Shown here piece after piece: positions 34,049 through 44,819 of a stretch of DNA of 64,000 nt. This stretch comes from Euphorbia lathyris. Its lineage: Eukaryota; Streptophyta; Magnoliopsida; Malpighiales; Euphorbiaceae. Where the stretch lies: NCBI RefSeq assembly GCF_963576675.1, contig NC_088916.1, positions 18,328,501-18,392,500 of the forward strand. The letters run 5' to 3'. Within the stretch, counting starts at the first letter, position 1. Each line of letters begins with the position of its first letter. The notes under the pieces are model-generated. The model was given only the letters and a program-made list of their open reading frames with translations, did not search any database and was not told where the DNA came from. Made by a program: the position numbers and the translations under genes.

Positions 34049-37000
34049 TCATTTTTTCAGCCTCCGTAAGATATCTTCGAGTGTCGTCTTGCTTGCACTT
34101 GGAGGCTGTGAACTCGCCATAGTTTGGCGCTGTGAACTCGTCATTGGTTGGGGCTGCGAACTTGAAACTGCAGGTATTCTTGCAGAGAGTGGAGTTGATG
34201 CTGGTTGTGGCTGTGATAATGGTGTTCTTACACGCCTACTTGGCAATGCAGATGATGAAGGCCGAGATGATGGTGCAGATGATGGTGCAGATGTACGAGC
34301 GTTCTTCTTTGGTCTTCCAGCCCGTCTAGGGGGTGAGGACTATAAAAAAACATGAAAACTAAATCATTATGCACAAAAAATTAGATAATGTAAACAAATG
34401 ACCATTTCTCATTAGATATAACCTTACCTGGACATTCAATTCTTTGTTTTTGGCTCTCCTCATCCTCCTTTGCCAGCCGGTTTCGCCTGTAACAGACGCG
34501 GTACAACCTCTAACATTATGCCCTTCTTTCTTGCAATTACCACATACGAGAATTCCTCCTGCTCTTGTTACCTTGTATGGATTTCTCGGTTCATCGGACC
34601 GCCTAGTTCTTTTCTTCTTAGGCCTTCCTGCAGGTTTTTTCACAACCCATGGGTGGATGTCTGGAAGATCTGTTTTCTCCCATTCCTCCTTGCTTGGTAT
34701 TGGTGCCATTATATGACTGTATACACTTAAGTAAACAACTTTGGAGAAGTACTCATGCACATATGCCTCAGGCAGCTCCCTATTCTTGAAAATAGCGGAT
34801 ATTGCATGTTTGCAAGGGATACCACTTATATCCCACATCCTACAGTTACATGTCCTATCTTGCAAATTAACAACGCTGGTGTAATCCCCACAATCAACAG
34901 AATAAAGCTTTTGCCCAGCGGGAGTCGCGATACAACCTCTAGCACTCAATTTGAGCTTCTCCAGCTTCTCTTGATAGTAAGGACAAATATCACCCCTATA
35001 TTTCTTCATACCTTCAGTATTCACATGAATTCTCTTCATCATTTTCTTCCTAATCCACTCAAAGCAACTAACCACAGGTTTATCCCTACTCTTCTTAATA
35101 TAAGCATTGAAGCACTCACTCATATTGTTTTGCACAGCATCGGATTTTGTTTCAATAGAGAAATAGCACCTAGCTCATGTCTTGGGATCTTTCTCCATCA
35201 CCCATGTCCATGCTGCTCCATCAAATGCCTTAAGCTTGTCCATATAGTGTTCCCACAGCCTAACAGTCCCAGCCTTAGCAGCATCCCACAACACCTTCTT
35301 GTACTCTAGTCCTTTGAATATGAGCTTCATGTTGTCATACATGTGCTTCACACAGAACCTATGCTCTACCCCAGGAATCAACTTCTCCATAGCTTCAACC
35401 AAACCCTGTGCAAATACATAAACAATTATAAAAATCTATCCAATTCCATAATAATTAGATCAAATTTAATAAGGAACAAAAGTATTGTTACCTTTTGCTT
35501 ATCAGACATAAAAATCCACTTTGTTGCCCTGGGATTCCCAAAATCATTGAATAGATTCTCCAAGAACCACTCCCATGATGCTTTGCATTCACTGTCTACC
35601 ATTGCCATAGCCAATGGATACATTTGCTCGTTTCCATCTCTTGCCACGGCAGACAAAATCTGGCCACCTAATGGTGTTTTTAGAAAGCACCCATCAAGCC
35701 CTATTATTGGTCTCAAGCCAGACTGAAAACCTTCTAACTGTGCATTGAACCTCACATACATATATTGGAAAGTAACTATCTCTTTGGGTAGCCTTGTAAG
35801 CTCTCCTTCTCTAGGCACCTCAACCCTTTCCAACTCAAGCTCAGTTTTAAATCTGACTCTGCTACCGGGCATCTGTTTCTCTATTGTTGCACCATAATCA
35901 AACAATCTCCTACATTGCTCCTTTGCAGCTCCATCAACCAACTTCTTTGCAAGATTTCTTGCTCTGTAACACTTTGCTGCAGACACCTCAGATCCCAATT
36001 CCCTTTGGACCTTATTACCTAGCGCATCAACATCATAACTGGGATTGTCCCTCAAATCCTCTAGATATTTCTCTGCAATGTAAGAAGAACCTATAAGCCT
36101 GTTTCTGTTATCCCTAGGACACTGATGGACTGGCTGAAATGTCTTCACTTGAAATGTGTCATACTGACGTAGCTTAGAAGCATGCACTTTGAATCCACAT
36201 TTATGCTTGCACCTAACTGTCACCTTCTGTTGATTGTTATTCACGAAGATGTAGTCATAGCCATTATGAATAGACCAATCCTTCAGAGCCTTCCTAAACA
36301 CACGCACATTAGTAAACCTCATACCTACACATAGTTCGGGAATGGAAGAACCACTATTCTCATTGAAGTCCGTATAGTGTGGACCTTCATCATCAGAGCC
36401 CTTAAAACCACGCAACTCATCACTATCATATCCTCTCTCATTAAATTCGTCCATATCATTATCCTCCAAATCATTGCCACTTGCATATGTCCTTGGGATA
36501 TCTCCAATCGGCTCTACTTCTTCCTCTAGTGATTCTGACTCACTATCCTCCTCATTGCTACCACCATTTGGAACATAAGTACTGTCTTCAGAATCAGACC
36601 CCATGTCATCATTGTTAGGAGTGTGAACATCCTCATCCTCCGTATCACTGACATCACTGTCATCAGAATCAGGCCCTCCTTCATTAGTGTCATCACTGTC
36701 GTCATAAGCAGACCCTCCCTCATTAGTGTCAACATTGATACCAGTATCATCATTGGCACCCATTTCCTCCAAATTATCCACATTGGCACCCATATCCTCC
36801 AAATTATCCACATTGGCACCCATATCCTCCAAATTATCCACATTGGCACCCATATCCTCCAAATTATCCTCATTGGCACCCATATCCTCCAAATTATCCA
36901 CATTGGTACCCATATCCTCCAAATTATCCTCATTGGCACCCATATCCTCCAAATTATCCTCATTGGCACCAATCTCAAAACTCCAAGCATTGGCACCAAC

Positions 37001-37501
37001 CTCCACACTCCCCTCATTGGCACCAACCCCATCATTGGCACCAACCGCAACACTCTCATTACTGGCATCAACCTCAACATTCTCATCATTCGCACCAATA
37101 TCAAAACTCCAATCATTCTCACCATTAGAGGAAGGGTAAACATTTGTGCTTGGGATATCGTTTATGTCACACCTATTGTCATCAATCACTTGTAATGGCT
37201 TTATCTCCATGTAGTAAATGTCTATATGCGGATACCCTGCATTAAAGTCAATGAAGTCTCGAACACTCTTATCGTTAACAATCTCCTCAATTCCTTCTGA
37301 TCCAGATAACCCAGCGATCTTGTACCACATTTGTACTGAGTGTTTGTACCCTACATCCTTCCCAATATCCGCTAGCTCAAAGTAGCTCATGTAGTCAATA
37401 TCCATTTTCACCATCCTCGTTTTACCTCCAACGTATAGTTGTTTGTCCATGTCTACCCATTTACCACCGTAATGAATAATCAACGTATGCATTGTAGCCA
37501 T
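34049..37501 (-). pseudogene. mudrA-type MULE transposase, three exons, one nonsense codon
   Basis: The start is ATG at 37501. Exons are 37501-35492, 35405-34428 and 34339-34049, with 86- and 88-base GT-AG introns whose removal keeps frame; total ~1,090 codons. Domains: a PB1-like N-terminus (residues ~1-110), an acidic Asn/Asp-rich linker with 10-residue repeats (181-250), a MuDR DNA-binding region (~385-455, RCKHKCGFKVHAS), and the RNase H-fold transposase domain (IIGLDGCFLK near 600 and FMSDKQ at the exon 1 end carry candidate catalytic aspartates). Exon 2 has a SWIM zinc finger (CNCRMWDISGIPCKH), an AT-hook-like GRPKKKR and a CCHC knuckle (CGNCKKEGHNVRGC). Exon 3 is Ser/Pro/Gln-rich. A TGA at 35175-35177 in exon 2 is the only break I see; the nuclear transposase would end before the SWIM finger. 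Confidence 0.92.
36751..36960. repeat. 30-bp minisatellite in mudrA, seven units
   Basis: There are seven perfect-register 30-bp units beginning cattggcacc and ending aaattatcc(a/t). They encode ten-residue repeats of the type GANxDNLEDM in the acidic linker. Units differ by only one to three bases, so expansion is recent relative to the gene. Confidence 0.95.
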
Positions 37502-38232
37502 GATTGCTGTACATCAAACAAGTAATAGCATATCAACAATTTTCATTCACACTATTCATTCAACAATATTCATTCACATGACATCGAACTAATGACAGAA
37601 CAAATCAACATGACATTGAACTAAAGTACAACTCTAAACTCATATGCCATCGAAATAAAGACAGTCCAAATCAATAATATTCATTCACACCAACAACGTC
37701 TAAGTATAAACATTCATTTGTCCCATTATCATTGTACATCATACAAGAAATAGCATCAACTTAAAGACAACTCTGATCTCACGATCATTACAAAAACAAC
37801 TCTGAACTAACAAGACATCAAATTAAAGGCAACCCAAATCAACAAACGTCATTAACACTAACATGCAACCTTAACAACAACGACCACAAATTCGCAACAT
37901 CGTACAAGAAAAATCGTATATACGAAATCCTATCGCAAAAACCCTAACTAAAAGAAACAGAACGTAACGAAATCGAGATTAGAGGGCTGTGCGAACAGTG
38001 TGTGTACCTTGATTTCCAAGCTTTTACACCCTCAAATAGTGGTCTTCACCCTTACTTCTGCTCCTTCATACTTTCTTATGATTTTCCGTTTTCTTGGAAA
38101 ATAGGTTGGAAACGAACCGTATGATGCAAGAGATGATGAATTTCAACTTTTCCCCTCCAAATTCCGACTTAAAGGTGAGGTTTTTCAGTGGTTTGTGGTG
38201 CCTGGTACTATTGAAGTTCGAAGGTTGGAATA

Positions 38233-38476
38233 TGAAGAGGTGCGATATTGGGGTCTGTGTTTTTTGGGTTTATATATACAATATTTCATTTAATCCTTGT
38301 TTTTCCCCTGGTTAACATTTGGGTCAAAGTGCCACGTAAGCATAAATGACGGAGTGAGTGAAAAAATCCGTTCTTTGCTAACGGCGTTTATCACAGACCT
38401 CCGTTTGTAAAAAAAAAACCACAGGTCCCAGTTCGCAAATCCGGTATACCACATGCATTTTTTTTGTACTTATCCC
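38233..38476 (-). repeat. MULE right terminal inverted repeat
   Basis: This is the inverted partner of 32468-32711, ending TTGTACTTATCCC at 38476 and followed by the TTTTTTTAA duplication. Confidence 0.93.
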
Positions 38477-38788
38477 TTTTTTTAATTGGATTAATTGCCC
38501 AATCGATCTATATATTCTAAGTTAATGTTAATTATTATTCTGGAATTAATTAGTTATCAAGCTCATGGGTTGAGAGCTTATGTGGAGGTTGTTCTCCTGG
38601 CCTGTTTCCTGCTTTTATCATCATACTTTTTTAATTAATTATTATTATGTTCTTCAGATATCAGATTGAAAGATAATAATTAATTAAAAAACAGGTAGAG
38701 TTGTTCAAACACCCTCATCTGTTGCTTTTGCAATCCAAAAATTCCATCTTTAAGCTTCCTGGTGGCCGCATAACACCTGCCGAATCAG

Positions 38789-39554
38789 GTATTTACTCTA
38801 CCTGCTATGCTACTTTCTTAATATTAATTAAGTAAATTATATATATATTTATATATATATAATTTGTAATTAGAGTTAAAAGCTTATACAGTCACTCAGC
38901 TTTGTCTAATATTTTAATGGGCACTAAAACTTTGTACCAATAAAATAACTGAAGTTTTATTTTGTTTCAATGAAGTCACTTTAGGGATTTTTTTCCGCTA
39001 TTTCAATTCCTGGGTGCTGACTAGGATGGTTTACGATAAAAATGTAATGCCATGTTGGCATAATATTTCTGATAAATGGCATTGACATGGCGCTGTGTTT
39101 GTAGTGTGAACTATCTGACTTACCAGGTAATCACTTGAGTTTCTTTTCCAATTTATCTATGACTGACATTTGTTGCTTTTTTTCACCTATATATAATATA
39201 TTTTGCTTCTGCATTTGATTTGTAGGAAAGTTTAAGCGACTTGGTATACCTGATGAAATGAGCGTATAATACTCATGTTAGCTGTGGATATGGTTTGCAG
39301 TGCTAGGAGTAAATACCTTGCTCAAGTATTCAACAATGAGAACTACAAATTGAACCATCGAGTCTCTTTCTCCAAATACATGTTGATGAATGAAGAATGT
39401 TTTATTTATGTTTGTGATGCTTAGATACTTTTGAATTATAATGTTCGGTACTTTTGACGGACAATTTTTTTTTTGTACTTCATTCATCTTAGAATACGTT
39501 ACGCCTAAAGTAATTTATGTGGCAACGTATTTACTTTTTTCCTCTTTACATAAA
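38789..39554. other. noncoding interval after CFIm25 exon 3
   Basis: This is intron-like AT-rich sequence. At 39226-39268 an acceptor-like tgatttgtag precedes about 14 open codons ([13 protein letters not shown] and a stop), but they do not match CFIm25. Nothing else is recognised. Confidence 0.45.
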
Positions 39555-40035
39555 CAAATGTTATGTTGCTTTGTATTTAAACGGTTGCCTTTTCGATTAT
39601 TAAGTGTTGTTTTACAGATTTGAAATCGTTCCTTTGAAATCAAACAATATTGTTTTTATGTTACAAAATATTGCATTTGTTAGTAGATAAGTGTTGCTAC
39701 TAATAAAAAAATGTTGCCTTTACAGTAAAATATCGTTGCTTTTGTAAAAGATAACGCTTTAGTAAAAAAAATGTTACATTTGCTAAAATCATTGCATTTG
39801 TAAAAAATAGAGTGTTGCTATAGGTCACTAAATGTTGCCTTTACTGAAAGCAAACGTTGCTAAGGTATAAAAGTATTGTGTTGCTTATTGCTTAGAAAGT
39901 GTTGCATTTACTTTAAAAGTGTGTTGCATTTGTTTGAATATAAGTGTTGCATTCAACTACAAAATGTTGTCATTAGTTAACAAAAGCAACATATTGTTAG
40001 TATTAAACGTGTTGCTTTGTTGATGAAAAAATGTT
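39555..40035. repeat. cluster of GTTGC(A/T)TT direct repeats
   Basis: About 15 copies of TGTTGCATT/TGTTGCTTT-like motifs occur at irregular 20-40-base spacing, all in one orientation. This looks like the subterminal region of a CACTA-type element, and similar motifs follow the CACTACACC terminus at 7058. No terminus is present; the array ends where the duplicated copia segment begins (~40039). Confidence 0.65.
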
Positions 40036-40038
40036 ACC

Positions 40039-40666
40039 TTTTATTGTAAGCAATTTTATTTATGGATAAAGTTTTTCTAACAGTTGGAAAGTTAGCATGT
40101 CCAAGACGAGCATGCCACAATGGTAAAGAAATATTAAATGCTTGTGCATGATGCAGAGCTCTTGGTGGAAGGGACAAAGTGTAACGGCTATTGCTAATTG
40201 TGCCTCGATGAATTTCCTTCTGTGTCTTCAAATCCTTCAAAATAAAATAGTTAGCAAAAAACTCAACAGATATAGGATTTGAACGAGTTAAAGAAGAAAC
40301 AGATAAGAGATTGTGCACTGTATTCGAAACACAAAGGACATCTTGAAATTTGAGAGGAGAATTAGAAACAGTGAACTTAGAAGTACCAACATGAGATATG
40401 GGGATTGTGTAACCATTAGCTACAGTAACTTCCTCTGGTCTGTCATATTCACTGTGAACATGGAGATTTTCAAGATCAGCAGTTAGATGGTGAGTAGCTC
40501 CTGAATCAACAAGCCAGTCCGTTTTGGTTGGGGTTGATGTTGCAGCAAGATTGGAAGAAGGCTTAAGATTGTTGCGAGTGTTCCGGTTAAATTTAGGAGA
40601 GGGACATTGTCGAGATATATGACCTGCTCCCCTACAATTGTGACAAGTCACGGTAGCTATATCCAA
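40039..40666 (-). pseudogene. copia-A copy 2: zinc knuckle, protease, integrase start
   Basis: ATG-like start at 40666. It has CHNCRGAGHISRQC, WLVDSGATHHLT and LWHARLGHANFPTVRK (integrase zinc region). Here the frame passes the site that is shifted in copy 1 (an A-run of one base less near 40125) and is cut off at the duplication edge. The isoleucine/valine and glycine/serine changes relative to copy 1 are few. Confidence 0.88.
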
Positions 40667-40717
40667 GGGTGCAGATACTGTCTGAGGTGACCGAGCGGAT
40701 GTGCCAGAATAATTGCC

Positions 40718-41446
40718 TCACCCACGTCCATGACCACGCATAGAACCTCTAGCAGAGTAGTTTACAGTAGGTGAAAAAGAGAGAGGAACATTTTCACGAG
40801 CCAATTGTCGCTCTTCGTTGAGTAGTAATCCAACAAGGTCATCATAATAAATAGTTTCCAAACATGCTTCTAATGCACGAACAAAAGGTCTATACGCAGG
40901 CCCTAGGCCATTGAGCACAGCTTTAACCAAGTGTTCATCAGAGATCGGGTGACAGAGAGCAGCAAGTTCATCGCTGATATGCTTAGCATTCTGGAGATAA
41001 GAAGAGATACTGTCATTCTCTCTTCTAAGATTATGAAGCTGGTATTTCAGATCTCGTATTTGAGACCGGGAGCCAACCGAGTAGGCTTTGACAAGTTTTT
41101 GATAGGCATCACAAGCAGTTTTAGCACCAACTAATTGAGGTAATACACCCACAAATACAGATGAGATTATCGAGCTGAGAACCAACTGATCTTTTTGATA
41201 CCAATCTTTGTAATCGGGATTATAGGCACCGCCAACAAGTGTTGCAGATGGTGAAGGAATGGTGGAATCGATATGATCAGTGAGATTGTGGCCATGGAGA
41301 ATAGGCATAATTTGAGTTTTCCATAGCACAAAATTTGTTGGAATCAATTTTAGGGATAGCTGATGAGATAAATTGACGGAAGGAGCAGCAGAAATAATGG
41401 TGGAGGCGAAGCTTGAGTTGGCAGCAGTGGTACCGTTGGTTGCCAT
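40718..41446 (-). pseudogene. copia-A copy 2: gag N-terminal part
   Basis: This is a 242-codon frame colinear with 5568-6296 and ending at the same in-frame TGA (40718-40720). It has about a dozen residue differences from copy 1. Confidence 0.88.
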
Positions 41447-41546
41447 GAAAGCTGATTAAGAGTCAAATATAGAGAAAAGGAGAAAAAAAGGGGAAAGAAC
41501 GATGAGAGAGAAACAGAGTTGTAAAACCACTTAGGCTCTGATACCA

Positions 41547-41709
41547 CGAAAAGTATTTGACTCTTAATGATATTCTCATTAGATGGATCGTGTATATATA
41601 GTTACAAAGAGATAAGAAGTTGCAGTTGTAGGTATTTTGAAATACAAAATATCTGAGACTAATTCAAAACAATAACTAAAAAATATGTACAACTAATAAT
41701 ATCTTATCA
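41547..41709 (-). repeat. copia-A copy 2: 5' LTR
   Basis: It has 163 bases matching 6398-6560. The minus-strand 3' end is CG where TG...CA ends are expected. The primer site (41534-41546) reads TGGTATCAGAGCC on the minus strand, the canonical form, unlike the TGGTATTAGAGCC of copy 1. Confidence 0.9.
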
Positions 41710-42205
41710 TCTTCAAGGGGAAAGCTAGAGTTTTTACAAGAATGAAAGGATGTCTAATTTACGAGATAAAAGTTCTATTTATAGTTGTAGTTCGGACCCC
41801 GTATCTGAGCTAATTCGTTTCCTTTTGCAGGTGGGAAGCATGAGACTTGATCGTGGCATCGTGGGGCCGGGAATCAGTTTTTTGACTGATTCCCGCAGGT
41901 CAGCTCGCCAAGCTGGGTGAGCCAGCTCGCCCGAGCTGTCCTTCAAATATAAAATTCTATTGCATTCATTGGCACCACAATATACACATTATTCTTTCTT
42001 TTTCAATGGACAATAATATACATTATTCTTAATATAGCAATTTCAAAGCCAACAGTCACAACCAAGACAATTCATTTGTTTTTTTTATTATTATACAAAC
42101 CCTCGATTTCTAAGCCCGGTTTTATTAATAGGCAATGAAAAAAATCAAAACAGTTAAGAATACAACGTCAAAAGATGCTAAAAAAATCAAAATTACTCTA
42201 AATCA

Positions 42206-42884
42206 CTCGGGATCTCTTTCTATATTGACTTTCTTCATTTTCTAAATCAGATTCTCTTATTTCTTTTTTCCACTTCCAGACAAATGTATTTTAGAGGGCA
42301 TATCATAATTTATAAATAACAATAATAACTACAAATAAAAGTTAATAATCACTCAATCAATCAAAATATCAAAGGAATTATAGCACTTGGATTATGCCAA
42401 CTTTAGTCAGTTTTCAATTATATTATAACCTTTAATTGTAAATGAAGAGTAAAATTAATAATCTATAAAGATTTGAATTAAATTGAAATACTTGAGGAAA
42501 TATTAAAAACTTAGAACCTGCTAACACTAATATAAAATACTATAAATATTTGAATTGAAATACTTGAGGAAATATAAAAAATTTGAAAGCAGCTAACAGT
42601 ATAATATGAAAAACTTAATAAAATAAATTTTATTAATTACCCAAATCAGTAATTGCTATGAACCTGTTAATATAAATTATAATTCCTATTAAAAAACCTG
42701 TTAATATAAATTATGATTCCTATTAAAAAAACCTCAAATAAGTTATTTGCTAAAAAAAACCCTAAATTAGTAATTGCTATATGTTAAAATATTTCTTACC
42801 AAATAGCAATAAAAAAACCCAAATTACAGCAGTAGAAGAATACAAGATTTCAAATATTTAACATTGAAAATAAAAATTAGGTTC
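42206..42884. repeat. AT-rich interval with short tandem duplications
   Basis: No gene is seen. A ~75-base phrase (tttgaattgaaatacttgaggaaat) is present twice at 42470-42600, and a 36-base phrase (cctgttaatataaatta) is present twice at 42664-42735. Confidence 0.55.
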
Positions 42885-42901
42885 AGAGATTTCTTACCAA
42901 A

Positions 42902-43045
42902 GGGGCAGCCCGGTCGCACTACGCGTCCCCGCTGAGCGAGGGTCCGAGGAGGGGTCCCACCACAAGGGTGTACTAGGGGCAGGCCTTCTCCTGCCAATTT
43001 ATTTGGCAAGAGGCTGCTCCTAAAACTCGAACCCATGACCTTTTA
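42902..43045 (-). mobile_element. Au-like SINE, 5'-truncated, with 17-bp target duplication
   Basis: The minus strand carries a pol III B-box (GGTTCGAGTT at 43024-43033), then the Au-type body (GCAGCCTCTTGCC; CACCCTTGTGGTGGGAC; CCGCTCAGCG-like stretch; CCGGGCTGCCCC) and a short T tail. The A-box head is missing. A perfect 17-bp direct repeat, agagatttcttaccaaa, flanks it (42885-42901 and 43046-43062), typical of target-primed reverse transcription of a truncated cDNA. Confidence 0.88.
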
Positions 43046-43062
43046 AGAGATTTCTTACCAAA

Positions 43063-44146
43063 TCGAAAAAAAAAACAAATCACAGCAGGACAAGAAAAAC
43101 CAAATCACAGTAATAAAACCCTCCTGCTGTGATTTTATTTATATATATACTATGTAAAAAATATTTTTTTGGTTTCTTAATTTCTTGGACACTAGACAGA
43201 TGCTCACGAAACAATGTCCAGGACCGGCCCTACCACAAACCATCTTAATACGATGAGGAACCATTATTAATTTTTTGATAAAATTATGATTCTGTTTTGT
43301 TAATAGGTAAAACTATTGATATATTAATATATTTTTTTTAAGAACTATACTAATATATTTTAAATTAATTAATAAATAAATATATAAGTACAATTTCAAA
43401 ATTAATAAAGAAATCTAATAATTAATATAATTATTGTTAAAACAAGAAGCCTAATTTTCACAATAGCACAAAAATTATTGAAATTGATTGTTTCTTGATA
43501 AAATAATCACTTGAATCTTTCATAAAAATTTGAACATCGAGTCAATATAGTCCACCTCGCAAAATTGACTAAAGAATCAGTGGAAATTATTATGATTATT
43601 CGAAAGAAAAACGATATTGTAGATTTTTAGGATTGACCCAAAATCATTGGGCCGAATTGAGAAGTACATTGCAGTACTTTCCACTATTAATCTATTAGTA
43701 TGATTTTAAGGCACTGTTTGGCAATTAATTATTAGTTAACTGATTTGATTAACTGCTTATTTGTTTAGTAAAACTTAGCTGATTGCTAATAATTTTCTTT
43801 ATATAATGACACATATAAAATTTTGATTTGAAGTTAAAGTGTAGTAGTTAGAGGTAAAAATATTATTCAAAAGACATGCAATAATAAACTAATTGAAAGA
43901 ACTCTTAAGCTTTTTTAAAATTAGTTTTTTTGAATCTAATAAACTCTTTCAACAATTTTCTCGATAAACATCACTATTAAAATTTTGACTAGTTAAAATC
44001 TCTAAAATAGTTCAAACCTTTAATTAAAAAAAAAACTATTTGCCAAACATGATTGGTTGTGTTCTAATTTTAGAAAAGAATATGAACATGAACGAAGTGA
44101 ATTTTAGATATGAATAAAACATGTACTAATTCTTTTAGTATAATCT
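43063..44146. other. noncoding AT-rich interval
   Basis: I see only AT-rich sequence with no conserved frame, RNA fold or repeat that I can name. Confidence 0.5.
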
Positions 44147-44230
44147 CACTACAAAAAATAACCCTTATATCAACGCTTTTTTAAATACACTTTTAAAAAG
44201 TGTCACTACAAAAAATCAAAATATTTATTG
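44147..44230. mobile_element. two CACTACAAAAAA termini 57 bases apart
   Basis: CACTACAAAAAATAACCC starts at 44147 and CACTACAAAAAATCAAAA at 44204, both in the same orientation. This is the canonical tip of CACTA elements. The downstream sequence (44340-44600) has pyrimidine-rich, leader-like text including a (TC) run at 44520-44537. No opposite terminus was found. Confidence 0.45.
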
Positions 44231-44819
44231 TTATCGAAAATTTAACTCTTAATTTTGTTTTTACCCTTACAAACACAATTCTTTACCTGTTTGCCAAACA
44301 TTAATTTGTTTTTTATTTATTTTTAATTTACTGACCCTACCTTGCCTCTTCTCTCTTTCTCGTGAACGCCTCCGCCGATCTCCTCTGTTTTGCTAATCTG
44401 GTGTGAGGAAACCCTAAATTAACTTCTTCCTAGTCGCTCCCTAATTTTCCTTTCGTTCTCTCTCTGTGACGGCAACAAAGGCCATTGCTATGTGAGGCGG
44501 AAGAAGATCACCCCAAGTTCTCTCTCTCTCTCTCTCTGATATTCCATCGGTGTCCATCAACTGATTTCGTCCTCTGGAATCTAATCTAAGCTCTGTTGTC
44601 TTCAAATCATTAAGGTATTTCTTTAAATCTCTGTTGTCTGGTCTAATCTCATATGCTTACTTAAGAACTTTTATGTGAGTGCTTATGTGATTGGCGTCGA
44701 AACCTACAAAGATAAATATAACTTCACAGCCCTTAGGTTGTCAAATCTGAATCTATTCTTTCAAATACAAAACTAACTTAATTTATATTATCGATTGCTA
44801 CTATGATTGGTTCGTTTAG

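Larger units (their letters stand above)
32468..38476. mobile_element. Mutator-like element (MULE), 6.0 kb
   Basis: Long terminal inverted repeats of about 244 bp (32468-32711 and 38233-38476) begin GGGATAAGTACAAAAAAAA. A 9-bp target duplication TTTTTTTAA flanks them (32459-32467 and 38477-38485), the size expected for Mutator. Inside are a mudrA-type transposase gene on the minus strand and a short GRF zinc-finger frame on the plus strand, diverging from opposite ends toward the middle. It inserted in an intron of the CFIm25 fragment. The single TGA in the transposase gene makes it probably non-autonomous now. Confidence 0.96.
32402..38788 (+). pseudogene. CFIm25 (cleavage factor Im 25 kDa) gene fragment, three exons
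   Basis: Three plus-strand exons join in phase. 32402-32443 reads DETLADRLQRIKS, 38554-38599 reads YQAHGLRAYVEVVLL and 38695-38788 reads VELFKHPHLLLLQ, then KNSIFKLPGGRITPAES. Together they match the N-terminal helix and start of the Nudix fold of plant CFIm25 homologues, which bind UGUA in pre-mRNA during 3'-end processing. Splice sites are AG|GTACTT after exon 1 and AG|GTATTT after exon 3, but exon 2 is followed by GCCTGT instead of GT. A MULE sits in the first of these introns. The first exon and the C-terminal two thirds are not in the window; a candidate exon at 39226-39268 does not match the family. I infer a truncated copy. Confidence 0.8.
40039..42205 (-). mobile_element. direct duplicate of 4889-7057 (half of copia-A plus flank)
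   Basis: This 2.17-kb segment repeats 4889-7057 in the same orientation at roughly 98% identity by eye. It includes the left half of the copia-A coding region, its 5' LTR (41547-41709), the TCTTC junction and ~490 bases of host flank. Because flank and insertion junction are shared, this is a copy of an existing insertion, not a second transposition. It stops at 42205, exactly where copy 1 meets CACTACACC. Confidence 0.93.

Noticed and set aside
36526..37195. Long overlapping open frames on both strands at the minisatellite
   Set aside because: They exist because a 30-bp repeat without stops stays open in several frames. Only the mudrA frame has domains and splice logic.
39226..39268. Fourth CFIm25 exon
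   Set aside because: It has an acceptor-like site and correct phase, but its wording does not match the family and a stop follows after ~14 codons.
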